DNA of 64,000 nucleotides from Spirometra erinaceieuropaei (GCA_902702965.1 CACRXP010000141.1:1063710-1127709); one strand, 5' to 3'; positions 44,650 to 55,854 are shown, numbered from the stretch's first letter. A program made the numbers and translations. The notes: generated by a model not told the origin, from the sequence alone.

Positions 44650-45439
44650 CGTTTTTAGTTGGACTATGGCTGGTAGGTGATGAAAAAGAGACCTGCAGCG
44701 GCATTCTCAGCCTCCGGTTATCTGTTCATTTTCCAAATAAGCAGGTAGCCATTAAAGCTTAACTATGGTTCTCAGGGAATTATTGTACCGCACCGTATTG
44801 TTGAAATGTGTGTCGATTGAACGGCCTCGGTCCCGTTTTTTCTCTCCCCATTGCGATCAAGTTGATTTAAGTGAACTCACAGTTAAATGAGGTCCTGTGA
44901 TCGAACAGCCATTTTTCGAAGTCTTGCGTTTAGCACATGTACTGGGTTTAGTTTAGGAATCAACACAGAGGTTGCGTTGGCCCAAAACGAAGGCCATACT
45001 GGCTGATGGCATTTACTCGTCGGGCTGTACTGGAACCACATGTTTGACCTTATCAACCACTGCGCCCACGCCCATCTGCGGCCGTCTTTCCCCTCCGTAC
45101 TGCCACAGGAATAGGGTGAGGGTGGGATGATCGAGTGAGTTACGCGCCTCGAAAGTCCGTCTCATTTATGCAACCATCTACCTGCCAACAATGTACACCT
45201 GACGGGGCATTTGCAGTCCTCAACGCGTACAAGGAGCTGACTATCAGGTTAAATCCTAAATTAGCCCCAACTAGTCCTGCCGTTTCGTCCGTTTAAGTGT
45301 ATAGCCCACCCCCTAATCCTCAGTGCAACCATCTGGAACAGTGTCTAGTAGCGGCAAATCGCTCCACACTGAGCAAAGAATAGACCGTACTCACTAAGTA
45401 GAGCATGACTGATAACTTCAGTACTGTTCCATCACTCCA
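44650..45439. other. Unassigned stretch
   Basis: No frame over 60 codons and no repeat recognised. Confidence 0.4.
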
Positions 45440-46020
45440 CATCCCTCACGCCACCCCCACCCCCCTCCCCTGGGAAAAATGACTCAGTGGGGGCTGGCCC
45501 GTCCCCACGGCGGTTGTGATGGTGTGGGCATTTGCCCCGCCGGTTGGTTTGGGTGTAGCCACAGGTCTTGCGTCATGACTCCAGATAACCATTCCCATAT
45601 TCTCCTCCGTATGCTAATATGTATAATATGTATGTCTACTCATTTGCATCTCATCCATTCTCCCGCATAAGCACATGTTTGAGGGTCAAGGGTCATTTGC
45701 ATATCCGGATCCCCCTGCCGCCGGTTCGACAACCGCACACCTTCTGTCCCCCCAGCGGGCGGTCCGCGGTACTTCTTTGCGTCCGCAGGGATTATGTCAA
45801 CGCCTTTTTCCCCCTCATGAGCTCAGTTATTTTCGTCGGAACACCCGCTCTTCATCAAGCGTACATGGAGTTGGGTCCGCTGAAGGGGATAAAACTGGAA
45901 CGACAAACACACCTACTCTTTATACCAGTAATCTTTATGAGTGGAGGGGCAGTGTCATTTTCGGCCTGTCAACAACAAAATTCTTCCACAATTTCCCGAG
46001 TGGAAAATAGATAAGAATAA
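45440..46020 (+). promoter_or_regulatory. Region with two perfect octamer motifs
   Basis: ATTTGCAT occurs at 45642-45649 and 45695-45702. A variant, ATGCTAAT, is at 45611-45618. In animals the octamer binds POU factors and is common upstream of snRNA and some Pol II genes. No gene could be assigned downstream: frames of 131 and 111 codons (45619-46014, 45675-46010) overlap and carry no domain. Confidence 0.25.
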
Positions 46021-46059
46021 TGTTTCGTACTCGTTCTAGATGATCACGCCTCCCAACTG

Positions 46060-46450
46060 AACACTTCATAGGCCATATGAAGTGAGGTATATAAGCATGT
46101 CAAGTCGGCGTTTGACCCTTACTATTGGGGTTAGGATTTTATTCGATCCCATTCTGTCCATCCGCCAGCTTGCTACTGACAACAACGAAAGCTGTGTCAT
46201 AGGACACATACCACATATAATACATAGGCAGCTCGCTAAGAGTGCAACAGGCCAGACGCAGAGGGCTGTCTTACAGTTACTACCGATTATCAGTACGTCA
46301 TAGGCATTATGGAGTGAGATAAATAAACATGTAAAGTGGGCGTGTGACGTACTGATGATGTACTGACGTACACCATACTGGCGATCGGTAACGACCGTGA
46401 AACAGCTGTCTACGTCTAGCTTGTTGCACTCTTAGTGAGCTGCTTATGCA
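46060..46450. repeat. Inverted repeat with direct-repeat flanks
   Basis: Arm 46222-46300 (GCTCGCTAAGAGTGCAAC...TTACCGATT-type) is imperfectly complementary to 46372-46448 (GTTGCACTCTTAGTGAGC). Between them, CATAGGC...AGTGAGATAAATAAACATG (46300-46345) repeats the 46067-46110 block. Part of the arm (GTAAGCAGCTGTTTCATAG) recurs at 48605-48640, so this is a dispersed family. Confidence 0.6.
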
Positions 46451-46620
46451 TTGCCGGCTTATCAACCATCGTCAGTCAACCATAGGCAACCTCAGATTCT
46501 CTGAACCTGGGATTCGAGCCCTGATGCCTTGGTCACTGGACTCTCATCCGTCCAACGCTCTACCAATGAGCCACGGGCCCGCTCAGTTGCGATCGAGAAT
46601 AGTCACTGTCAAAATGTACG
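46451..46620 (-). mobile_element. S2 SINE
   Basis: Reversed body (CCATCGTCAGTCAACCATAG), GGGATTCGAGCCCTGATG (B-box region), TAGAGCGTTGG in complement and GAGCCACGGGCCC (A-box side), then the head ending GCGATCGAGAATAG. Confidence 0.65.
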
Positions 46621-47335
46621 CACCAATCACTGTGCATAATGCCTTTTGACCACTGGCTACCCCGGTTGAGCCGTCGACAGCGGGTAATGCCTTCACATCT
46701 GATCTGAAGGCAGCGTCCGGCTGTACTCTGCCGTTGCAGCCGACTATGGTCTGTCGGTGAAAGTCGGCCGATTTTTTCCGTGGGTAGAGTTTCCCAGGCC
46801 GGTGTTTAGACGAGACGTCTTTGAGCCCCAGTGCCGTCTATCCTATCAGAATTCGCGGTTATACTGTATAGCCTTGTCAAAAAGAGCCCGCATTGGATTG
46901 CATCTTTACAGTTTCAAGGTTGTAAGCCTGCACCAGCACGTCCCAGCCTGTTTGCGCGCAGAAGGTCCTGGCACAGATGCGACGACCGCTTGCCAACTCG
47001 AGTCCCACCCACTCAATTAACAAGCACTCTCCGAGGGCATTCACGAGTTCCATTTTCGCCAAGTCTTCTTTCATCCCTCGGTCGCACAGGGGAACATGGC
47101 CCGCACATCCCCCTCCCACCCCCCAGTACTGAAGGTGAACACGAGCTAATTCCAGAGGGGGTTCCTGTGATCGTAACCCTAACACTTGACCTAATCCTGC
47201 CTCCAATCCCAATTTTAACTCTCCAAACTTTAACACTGGCTTGGACCTCCTCTGGAACTTAGGGCATGGAGATTCGCTTCTCAGACGTCTGTTCTGCCCG
47301 TCGTTGGCGAGTGAGGTCGACGCTGGGGAATCCAT
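46621..47335. repeat. Unassigned, with decayed CCCTAA-like tract
   Basis: 47176-47240 holds irregular CCTAA/TTTAAC words. The 166-codon minus frame and 143-codon plus frame over this stretch are low complexity. No gene recognised. Confidence 0.3.
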
Positions 47336-47339
47336 ATAC

Positions 47340-47570
47340 ACGACACACACCGAAAGATTTACTCCAAGTTCGCACACTACTTTCTTCGAAAATTAAACAA
47401 GGCAAGTTGAAACTGGAATTCATATACCAGAAAACACACGGGAAAAGTCGGGGGACTCACTGATTGACTGAACCCATCGCAGCTGCGTCAGGCAGCGGCA
47501 CAGGATCGATGAAACACGCGTGTCTGAACTTTTAGCTAATACCTGTGTTGTTAGCACGGTAAAGTGGGCT
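47340..47570 (+). repeat. HHR-1 repeat, decayed core
   Basis: It has CAGAAAACACACGGGAAAAG, then GGGGACTCA with box CTGATTGA (47460-47467), the inner hairpin GCAGCTGCGTCAGGCAGC, GATCGATGAAACACGCGTG, TCTGAACTTTTAGC and the unit end TTGTTAGCACGGTAA. One base is inserted in the catalytic box and stem II is weakened. A MITE-A is inserted at the TA right at the end of the unit. Confidence 0.65.
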
Positions 47571-47571
47571 A

Positions 47572-48597
47572 ACTCATGAAATCTCAACAGAAATTCCGAA
47601 ATGCATTTTCGTTTCGAAAAGATAACTTATGTAGAATTGTAAAACCAATCATCATGCAACATAATTCTATAATAATTCAGTTACCCCAGGACGCCGGCTT
47701 TTGAACAAACGTCTTTCCGGAGGTATCCAAAAACCATACTCCGTAAAAATGACTACTTAAATTGCATGCATTTTTTCATTGGTTTTCGATGCCCTTAAAG
47801 GTTCAATTATATTTCACGGAAAACACGCACAAACATATTCATTCTTTTACTGATTCAAGAGAAAATTACGTCTTCTTTTAACTTTATACTCGAAGAAAGG
47901 CTATAATTTGGCAGAGAATGACGTCTTCGTCACATTTTACACCGTAAGGAAGGATATACTTCGGTTTTAAAAAAATTCAAAACTATGCGATTTTTAAGAC
48001 AATTAAGTGTCCCTTCATAAAATCTCATGTCTTAGCATTTACAAATGTTGCTTGTAAATTTTACAGTATGTCTCAAATCCACTGCTAGAATTTATGAATT
48101 ATATGGTCTCCTCTTACTAGCGTATAGAATATGTATGATTTTCGTACGCGGAAAATATACAACTTATAGCTTATAAATCCTGAATGCAGGTGTAACGGCA
48201 GATCGGGTTCAAAATTATTCGGAAAACGGAAAAATTGTTTAAACCAAACTATACTCTTCCTTTAAGTATAAAATTGGAAAAATAACGTAATTTTCTGTCG
48301 AATGAGTAAAAATCTGAATATTTTATGCATGTTTTCCATGAAATATAATTGCATTTTAAGGGCATTGAGAATCGATGGGGAAATGCCTGTTAACTAAGTA
48401 GTCATTTTTACAGGGTGTTGTCTTTGCATGCGTTCGGAAAGAAGTTCGTTCAAGAGCCGGCATCCTGGAGTAACTGAATTACCACGTGACTATGTTGCAC
48501 GGTAATTAATACTACAACCCTACATAAGTAACCTTTTCGAATCGAAAACGCACTTCAGAATTTCGATTAACATTTCATGCGTTAGCAAATCTACGGT
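47572..48597. mobile_element. MITE-A with inverted core
   Basis: Ends AAGTGGGCTAACTCATG and CATGCGTTAGCAAATCTACG lie next to TA. The arms are in normal order. The core at about 47990-48225 (CAAATCCACTGCTAGAATTT, ...GGTGTAACGGCAGATCGGG) runs opposite to the core of the other copies. Confidence 0.75.
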
Positions 48598-49485
48598 ATA
48601 TTGCGTAAGCAGCTGTTTCATAGTCGTTACCGATTCTCAGTGCGTCTTGGGCCACGCTAATTGAGGCATGCAAGCAAGTCATATGGTAGCCACAATTTGC
48701 TGGCCGCTTTACTCCGGATTGCCTAAGTATCCGATTACTAAAGGCTGCAATGTACCAGAGATGAGACAGGTCCACCTGTTTACGGTTCCTAGGATGCTAC
48801 CATTTCGACCCCAGCGTTCCAGTTTGTAGTGGACAGCCATAATGGCTACGTCGTGCCTCTCGCTAGCGCCTGCACCTACGTCCCAGCGACAGCCTGCTAT
48901 GGCACGCACGTCTGCCCGGCTTCGATTAGTCTCGTTGCAATTCACTGTCTGCACCACGCATTCGGTCAATTCTCTGCCTGCACCACGCGAGGCTTGTCAC
49001 TACCTTCGCGTGTGCTCGGAGCCAATCAACGCAACTCCTATCGCTGATTGGTAAGACAGGTGGGCACAGTCCAGAACAATAAAGTAAACAATTTACAGCG
49101 ACACTTTTGCAACGGCGACCTTCGGCGACACAGGGCTCGTCGCTCTTGCGGACGCCGCCTCCGCGGCGCCGGATACTTCCTCGTCCGATTGCCAACTTTC
49201 CCCTTCACTATTCTGTACAGAATAAAGTGTCCTAACCAAATGGCGTCCTGCTTCTAACAACTTGGGATCTGGCCTGAAGTTGTGGTGTACTGAGCGTACA
49301 CCATCACCGCTTAGCCGCTACAAGTTTTGGCCTACATGACCGCATCGCGTATGTACACGATTAAAAATCAGCGGTACGCCGACTGTTTTCGGAGAGGACT
49401 CGGAAAATACATGCTTTCACAACCCTAAAAGCCAGAGAGGCGGACATCAAACGTGTCCTACCACCCCACCCCCGCCACAGGGACA
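48598..49485. other. Mostly unassigned; repeat-arm fragment at the start
   Basis: 48605-48640 matches an arm of the 46-kb inverted repeat. AATAAA words at 49078 and 49209 are isolated. An 86-codon minus frame (48709-48969) has no recognised domain. Confidence 0.35.
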
Positions 49486-49487
49486 GG

Positions 49488-49920
49488 TCGCGGGATCGAG
49501 CCCCGAGTGTTCCACACTTCGGGGTTGGGTAAGACTGGCTGACGACAGCTACTCAGCCAGAAATGGCCATCCCAGTCTCCCGTATCTTTGTCGGTAATGT
49601 AATCTCTGCCTATATTACGCGCCATTGCGCGACTGTTGGTTGGGCTTGAGAGAGAGAGCCGTAAGGCACAACGGGACGATTGAGTTCCGTAACACGGTCG
49701 GTGAGCGCCCCTCTACCATTGTGCATTCCCGATCGAAACCAACAGGACAAGGGGCCCGTGGCCCAGTGGTTAGAGGCGTAGGACTTCTAACGAACAGGTA
49801 GCGGGATCGAGCCCCAAGTGTTCCACACTCCGGCGTCGGGTATGACTGGCTGACGACGGCTAATAACCCAGAAACGGCCATTCCAGTCTCTACTGTCTTT
49901 GTCGATAATGCTATTCTACG
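49488..49920 (+). mobile_element. S2 SINE tandem dimer
   Basis: Unit 1 runs from GGTCGCGGGATCGAG through GGGTTGGGTAAGACTGG and CTGACGACAGC to the tail GAGTTCCGTAACACGG. Unit 2 is the most complete head plus tRNA part: GAGCGCCCCTCTACCATTG, GTGGCCCAGTGGTTAGAGG (A-box), GACTTCTAA in the anticodon loop (TCT), GGGATCGAGCCCC (B-box), then the body. Confidence 0.8.
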
Positions 49921-51060
49921 ACTGATCTTATCCGATCGGCTGAAAGGGTGAACGACTAAAAGGGGAGAGATTGCGGTTTGTGAGGCGCCATGTTTGCGCT
50001 TGCAACACCACGTGCCCTCTTGGAAATGTTGACCTGATTTCGTGTAAGTGTGCGGGAGATGATGCCTTCAACAGCTGGCCTGGACGACAGGGTGGGGTGA
50101 GCTCAGCGGGTGGTGTGGGGATCAATCGAACACTGTCCGCCTAACACACACACGCGCACACACGAGTCGTTTACGCCCAGTCAGAGCACTACCAGTGCGT
50201 GCATATGTTTATGAGCAGCACCAGTTGACGCCATCCACAACCTGAACAGTTGGGTTTCCGAACCACCTCCATTTCCACCTCCCCTGTCCCGGCTTGTAAA
50301 GGGCCCGCAAGCGTGCACGATTGCGGCATGTTTTCACGGCGCGGCTGCGCCTGTCAGGATGAACGATAGTCTCCTCCACCCCCCCCCCCGCCCCCTGCAC
50401 CTGACGCGGTCCAATCAGAACGCTGCTACCAGATCCAACTGTTGCAAAGCAGATGTGGCGACGCGACGGGCATGTGCCCCTGCCACCTGCTCCTGGATCA
50501 ATCTGAACGACGTTCGGCGATTATGTAATTATCGCGCTCCTCCTCCCCCCTCCCCCCTGTCCCACACATGGTGAGAAGAAGCGCGTCTGTCCCTCCAGGC
50601 CTTCAAGGGATGGCAAATGCGAATGAAGCGTGGGCAGATGACAGATGGGGAAGGCTGTTAAAAGTTGTCGATGCGCCTCCTGCTCAGTGCAGGGCCAGAG
50701 CAGCCAGACCCAGTTCGCGGGTGGGATTTTCTATAGGAGCTAATCGCTCACGCCTCTGAGGAGGTTGACTGACGATAATGGAGCAAGGGAAACCGGCATA
50801 TTTAGTTCTAGCTTTTTTTGCTGTCTGCGGGTACCCGGGGATCGAACTCTCTGAGCATTGAGCACCAAGTCAAGCTCATACGAGGCGTCGCTCACTTATG
50901 TGTCTTGGTTGCGGGACGAAGTACGACAGTTCATTCCCGAGTTCCCCCGGCATTCACCAGGCAAACGTAGTAAGTAATCGGCAAACTGGAATAGTTACCT
51001 TTGGCTTATTTGCCAGACTAAAACGGAACCACCGCAATGCGCCACACAATCAGGGCGAAT
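49921..51060. other. Unassigned stretch
   Basis: (CA)n-like 50146-50164, C runs at 50380-50394 and 50538-50560. No gene recognised. Confidence 0.4.
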
Positions 51061-51167
51061 ACAGTTAATGTCCTAGCTCATGAAATGTCTCGAAATTTTC
51101 TGAGTGTAGAATCCAGCACAGTTTTCCAGGGTTTCGTGTTATCCTTGACTTTTTTGAGTTAAATGCC

Positions 51168-51563
51168 ATGGGGTTCAACAAGAGATACTGGATTTTGCTT
51201 GATTTCACCAATGGGGACATCGTATGTAACTGTCACCTCTGTATGACGAAGTTAATGTCGCAGTTGCCTGCTGATCACGAAACAGGATGCGGGGGGAAGA
51301 AAATACTGTCGACCTCACGACGCGGAGTTAGTTATGAGAATGCTGGTGTACTTTTGGGTGACTACTTGCCATGCTGGGACTGCCCACAGCACGTGTTGGG
51401 CGACCCGTGGTATGCCTTCAGGAGACCTTTACCATCGTCATATGGGCTTGCGGCATACGTCCAGATTCATCACTGGCGCGTGGGAGAGGAAAGAAAGTGT
51501 GAGATCGATCTTCTTGTGAGCCTGCGTATGAGGATGTTGTTTTTTCCTAAAAAAAGGAACTAG
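51168..51563 (+). CDS. Unrecognised 131-codon frame
   Basis: It opens with ATG and is not repetitive. It contains two cysteine pairs (CNCHLC near residues 22-27 and CWDC near 68-71), which might bind metal. I know no family with this arrangement. Its stop codon is the TAG at the left TA junction of the neighbouring MITE-A, and 51068-51110 upstream looks like a stray MITE end. It could be a truncated exon or chance. Confidence 0.2.
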   Translation: MGFNKRYWILLDFTNGDIVCNCHLCMTKLMSQLPADHETGCGGKKILSTSRRGVSYENAGVLLGDYLPCWDCPQHVLGDPWYAFRRPLPSSYGLAAYVQIHHWRVGEERKCEIDLLVSLRMRMLFFPKKRN

Positions 51564-52134
51564 AGTAGTTGGACGAACTCGTGAAATGTCGACCGAAATT
51601 TCGAAATGCGTTCTCGTTTCGAAAAGATTAATTAGGTAGGGTTGCAACAATAATCATAATCCAGCATAATTATATAACTATCCAGTTACCTCAGGGTGCC
51701 TTCTTTCGAACGAACTTATTTTCAACTGCATGCAAGATCTACACTCCGCGAAAAGTGACTACTTACAATGCTTTTGAAAACCAAATAATACCTTTTTTCG
51801 AGCACAAAATTGAAAGAAGACGTACTTTTCTACGGAATGAGCAAAAGAATGAATATTTTTATGCATGTTTTCCATGAAATATAATTGGACATTTAGGGGC
51901 ATCGAAAATCAAAGAGACGAATTCATGCTACTTAAGTAGTCATTTTTGCAGAGTATAGTTTATGCATGCAACCGGAAGGCAGTTCTTTCAAAAGCCGGTA
52001 TCCTGAGGTAACTGAATTATTATAGAATTATACTGCAGACTGATTAGTTTTACAAGCCTACCTAATTAATCTCTTCGAAACTAGAACGCATTTCGGAATT
52101 TCGGTTGACATTTCATGAGTTAGCCCCCCTACTG
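51563..52134. mobile_element. MITE-A, internally deleted
   Basis: It is flanked by TA (51561-51562, 52135-52136). Left end GAGTAGTTGGACGAACTCG, right end GAGTTAGCCCCCCTACTG. About 420 bp of left arm and core is missing; the junction is near AATGCTTTTGAAAACC. Confidence 0.8.
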
Positions 52135-52249
52135 TATGACATTGTGGGAAAGCATAAATCAAAGGTTGAGTAACAGAAGGCGGATGTAATGTAAATTTTT
52201 TTTTCTTAAGGCGGGAGGGCAGAAAGATTAGGTGGTCGGCATTCCAAGA

Positions 52250-52318
52250 TTAAATTTACTGTGCAATAATTACAAGTGATCCACCGAGGGGTTATGACGC
52301 AGATCTCTTGTGTTGGTT
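52250..52318 (+). repeat. F8 repeat, left part of an interrupted copy
   Basis: It matches 9626-9695 (GCAATAATTACAAGTGATCC, GGGTTATGACGCAG). Confidence 0.55.
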
Positions 52319-52540
52319 GAAATCCTGGTTATTTGTTGTATGGACCAGGGGGTGTGGTGGAACTCCAAGGTGAGGATCCGTCCAAGCCATCCACCTGCGG
52401 CCTCTCTCGTCTCCGGTCTTCTTGACTCTGGCTTGACACCGGGCTCGGACGAGGGAGGAGGAGAGAGTGTAGGTAGATGCTACGCAAGTCTACTGGCACT
52501 ATAAACCCCTGCGTAAGTCACCGTCCCTGCTCCCATTGCC
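52319..52540 (-). mobile_element. S3 repeat copy
   Basis: Minus-strand order with GACCAGGGGGTGTGGTGG, CTTGACACCGGGCTCGG and GCGTAAGTCACCGTCCC. Confidence 0.65.
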
Positions 52541-53683
52541 GTTGTCAACCAAAATTTCGAAATGCGTTCTCGTTTCGAAAAGATAAATTAAGTAGTGTTG
52601 TAAAACTAATCATGATGCAGCATAAATCTATAATGATTCAGTTACCTCAGGGTGTCGGCTTTCGAAAGAACTTATTTTAGACTGCATGCAAGATCTATAC
52701 TCTGCAAAAATGACTACTTAAGTAACATGAAATTTTCTCCTTGATTCTCGATGACCTTGAAAATTCAATTACATTTCATGGAAAACATGCATAAAAATAC
52801 TCAGTCTTTTACTTATTCGGTAGAAAATCACGTCTTCTTCCAATTTCCTACTCAAAAGAAGAGTATAATTCGGTTTTAAAAAACCTTTATAATTCCCGAA
52901 TAATTTTGAACCCGACCTGCTGTTACACTTACATTCAGGGTTTCAAAACTACAAGCTGTATATTTTCCTGTACGGAAAACCACGCATTTCTCTACGGTGT
53001 TAAGAAGAAACCATATGAGGTTCATAAAATTAAGCAGTGGATTTGAGTAATATTGTTAACTGTACAAGCCACGTTCGTAAATGCAGATACATGACGTTTC
53101 ATGAACGGCCATTTAACGGTATTAAAAACTTTCACAATTAGAAACATGTTTAAAACCGAATTATACTCTTCTTTTGAGTATGAAATTGGAAGAAGACGTG
53201 ATTTTCTACCGAATAAGTAAAAGAGTGAATATTTCTATGCATGTTTTCCATGAAATATAATTGAATTTTCAAGGGCATCGAAAATCAATGAGAAAATTGC
53301 ATGCTACTTAAGTAGTCATTTTTTGCAGAGGATAGATCTTGCATGCAGCCGAAAATAAGTTCTTTCGAAAGCCGACACCCTGAGGTAACTGGATAATTCA
53401 TATTGACCCAACTGTGAAAAACTCCGGCGCCTCGGTGGGATTCGAACCCACGCAGTAAGGGGGAGGCTTTAGCGCAGCCAACGCTCTAACCACCTGAGCT
53501 ACGAGGCCCCCCCCCCGGAGTCAATATGAATTATTCAAAGTCTGCCAAAATACCAATGAACTGGATAATTATAGATTTATGCTGCATCATGGTTAGTTTT
53601 ACAACACTACTTAATCTATCTTTTCGAGACGAGAATGCATTTCGAAATTTTGGTTGACATTTCATGAGTTAGCACATCTACTT
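52541..53683. mobile_element. MITE-A carrying an S1 insertion
   Basis: The left TIR is truncated (starts GTTGTCAACCAAAATTTCG, where S3 ends). The arms and core are typical. The right end GAGTTAGCACATCTACTTTA is mutated. A 160-bp SINE is inserted at 53399-53558. Confidence 0.8.
53399..53558 (-). mobile_element. S1 tRNA-like SINE with 12-bp target duplication
   Basis: It is flanked by identical AACTGGATAATT at 53387-53398 and 53559-53570. On the minus strand it runs from CATTGGTATTTTGGCAGAC, through a tRNA-like module (53428-53509; AGCTCAGGTGGTTAGAGC, arm GGCTGCGCTAAAGCC, B-box GGGTTCGAATCCC), to a tail ending TTTTTCACAGTTGGGTCAAT. The loop GCGCTAA would give anticodon GCT. A C/G run lies between head and tRNA part. 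The TSD shows that this is a mobile unit of 160 bp. Confidence 0.85.
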
Positions 53684-53684
53684 T

Positions 53685-53930
53685 AGGTTGTCTAGAGAAC
53701 TATTTCAGACGAAAAAGTCGAAAGCCATTTCACAGGAAGTGACAAACAAGCGAGAATTGACTGGCGATGTGATTTCGCACTACTACGGCCATATGCTAAA
53801 GCCGCTGATTTACAAACTATGTTTAAAGGAACGCGGAAAAAAACTGATTAATGACTGCCGTACATAAAAGAAAGGCGAGGTAAAGGAGCAGGTCAGACCG
53901 ACTTCTAGTCAACAAATCAGGGGTTGTAAA
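53685..53930 (+). repeat. F8 repeat, right part of an interrupted copy
   Basis: It is colinear with 9695-9935 (GGTTGTCTAGAGAACTATT, GTCGAAAGCCATTTCACAGG, AAAGGCGAGG). It continues the part at 52250-52318 beyond S3 and MITE-A. Confidence 0.6.
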
Positions 53931-53939
53931 ACCCAGGGC

Positions 53940-54150
53940 TAGATATGGCGGGATGCATTAGGTTGGGTGGATAACTTGACCGAATTGTGATTAAACTCGC
54001 GTCGTCCGACGGGGCCTCGTAGCTCAAGTGGTTAGAGCGTTGGCTGTACTAAAGCCTTTCTCTTACTGCGTGTGTCCAAATTCTACCGAGGCGCCGAGTT
54101 TTCCATAGTTGTGTCAATATGAATTATTCATACTCTGCTAAAACATCCAT
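53940..54150 (+). mobile_element. S1 tRNA-like SINE, extended head
   Basis: Head TTGGGTGGATAACTTGACC and GATTAAACTCGCGTCG, then the tRNA module 54012-54095 (GTAGCTCAAGTGGTTAGAGC, GGCTGTACTAAAGCC; B-box decayed to GTGTCCAAATTC) and tail TTTTCCATAGTTGTGTCAAT. The head matches the extended head at 900-960 and 30790-30840. Confidence 0.7.
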
Positions 54151-54289
54151 GAATAAGCCTTTCCAGTCTCTCCAATCTTTGTCGGTAAGATTATTCCGTC
54201 TAACGGAACGAATGTGTCCCGTAACGAGATTGATTAGTACCTCCCTGTCACATACACTCATTTGTACGGCCACTCTGTTGTACAGTTTT

Positions 54290-55480
54290 AGAACGGAACC
54301 TAAAAATAAGCAAATATAGCATAAAAGGCACCAGTATAAAGAGAAAAATAAGTTCTTTCATATGCAGCAGCATAATTATCACTGCTTTCAGGTAAGTGAA
54401 AAAGTTGATAAAACGTCCTTCTTCCTACTGAAAATGGGCAAATTACTCAGGCATCTGTCAAAGATATATCTAATTGAACCTCTTTTTAGAGAGGTAACTT
54501 ATTAAAAAAGTTTTTTTAATTGGTCCAAAGCATATTCATTGCCGAAGTTTGTTGTGGACACTCACCTTCTCAACGATTAGTTTTCCTGTTTGGGTGGGTC
54601 ATCTGCACCGGATAGAATGTTCAAGACTTTGCTGAATCAGTAAATGCTTTCACTAAGTATCTCATTTCCAAGGTTTCAACAAACACATAGAACAAAATCT
54701 ACATTTATGGGCAGTTGACTAAAATCACTGAGAATCGCTGGTTCGGGGACGATCATCCTGCCCCAACACCAGAAATAACTATAAAGAAATTTCACGACAG
54801 GCAAATTTTCTTAATATACACCAAATTGCATGCTTACGATTGCGCCTGATAATTCTGTTTAAATTTATTAACTCCTGAAAGGCCTATCGACATGAAACCT
54901 TATGAAAATTTAAATTTGCTAGCCACTGGCCGTGCTGTCAGAATGTTTTCTTTTGAAAAATTTTATTTCTGGGACGTTCCTATCGGCAAAATCGTGAGAA
55001 ACCCGTTTGCCTTAGTAACCTGCGTCTCAAACAATATGAACGTTAAAGAACTAGCCAATTTTCGTGAAACGGTGTTGGAATCTATACTCACACTGTAGGA
55101 ACTGTTCGTTAACTTGCGTATCGGACATTGCACTAATTAGTATACGAGTTTTCACTAAGAGGTAATATTCGGACGTCATTCTACGCGTGCTGCTTATTTA
55201 CTGGGTTGTTTGTATGGACAAACTTCGTGTACATCAAAAACTTAGATATACTCAGATGCAAAGATTTTTGATGTTTTCGGAATTTTCGCTCTTCTAAAAA
55301 ATCGTGATTTCCACACAATCAGATATTACTTACAATAAATCTTTCATATTTTTAACCCAATTAGAGTCGTTCACGACGAATTCGGTAGTTTTGTCCAATT
55401 GTTTTTGCCTGTTTGCGAGTGATTAGCAATATGTCGCAAATTTCGGCTCCTTTCATGAAATTGGCCACATCTAGTTTATA
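54290..55480. mobile_element. MITE-C right part
   Basis: From ACCAGTATAAAGAGAAAAAT through AGAGGTAACTTATTAAAAAA to the end CATGAAATTGGCCACATC. Left end absent. The 68-codon frame at 54892-55098 sits where other copies have short frames. Confidence 0.65.
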
Positions 55481-55499
55481 CGTCCAGAAGGAGAGTACC

Positions 55500-55690
55500 G
55501 ACAAAGGTAACTGAGGTTTGAGCAGGCCTTCCGAGTTCCGGCTAACTCTTCATGCGATAGACTAGTCGCCGTATAAACAGCGAGATGGGTGTCGACAGAG
55601 GTAAGGGGGGCTGGGATGGCAGTTTCTGCCCTACTAGGCGTCATCAGTCAGCCCTAACCAATCCCAGGTTTAGGAGCACCCGAAATGACA
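55500..55690 (-). mobile_element. S2 SINE fragment
   Basis: Reversed body words: GACAGAGGTAAGGGGGGCTG, GCGTCATCAGTCAGCCC, AACCAATCCCAGG. Confidence 0.5.
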
Positions 55691-55714
55691 GTTAGATCGT
55701 CACAGACGATGACA

Positions 55715-55800
55715 TTAGCCGACGCCCCCACCGACGCATGAATTAACGAACTTACGAACGATCTACTACACTCTCTCCTCCCACATGAGCTGGCCAAAGG
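55715..55800 (+). repeat. S3 fragment
   Basis: GCATGAATTAACGAACTTACG and CTACTACACTCTCTCCTCC correspond to the S3 head region. Confidence 0.4.
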
Positions 55801-55854
55801 TGGGTATGGGGCAGTTGGGGACAGAACTACGCTTGCTTCACTCCATCCAGTCTC

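Noticed and set aside
46877..47377. 166-codon minus-strand frame
   Set aside because: It overlaps a decayed CCCTAA-like tract and a plus-strand frame of similar length; composition-driven.
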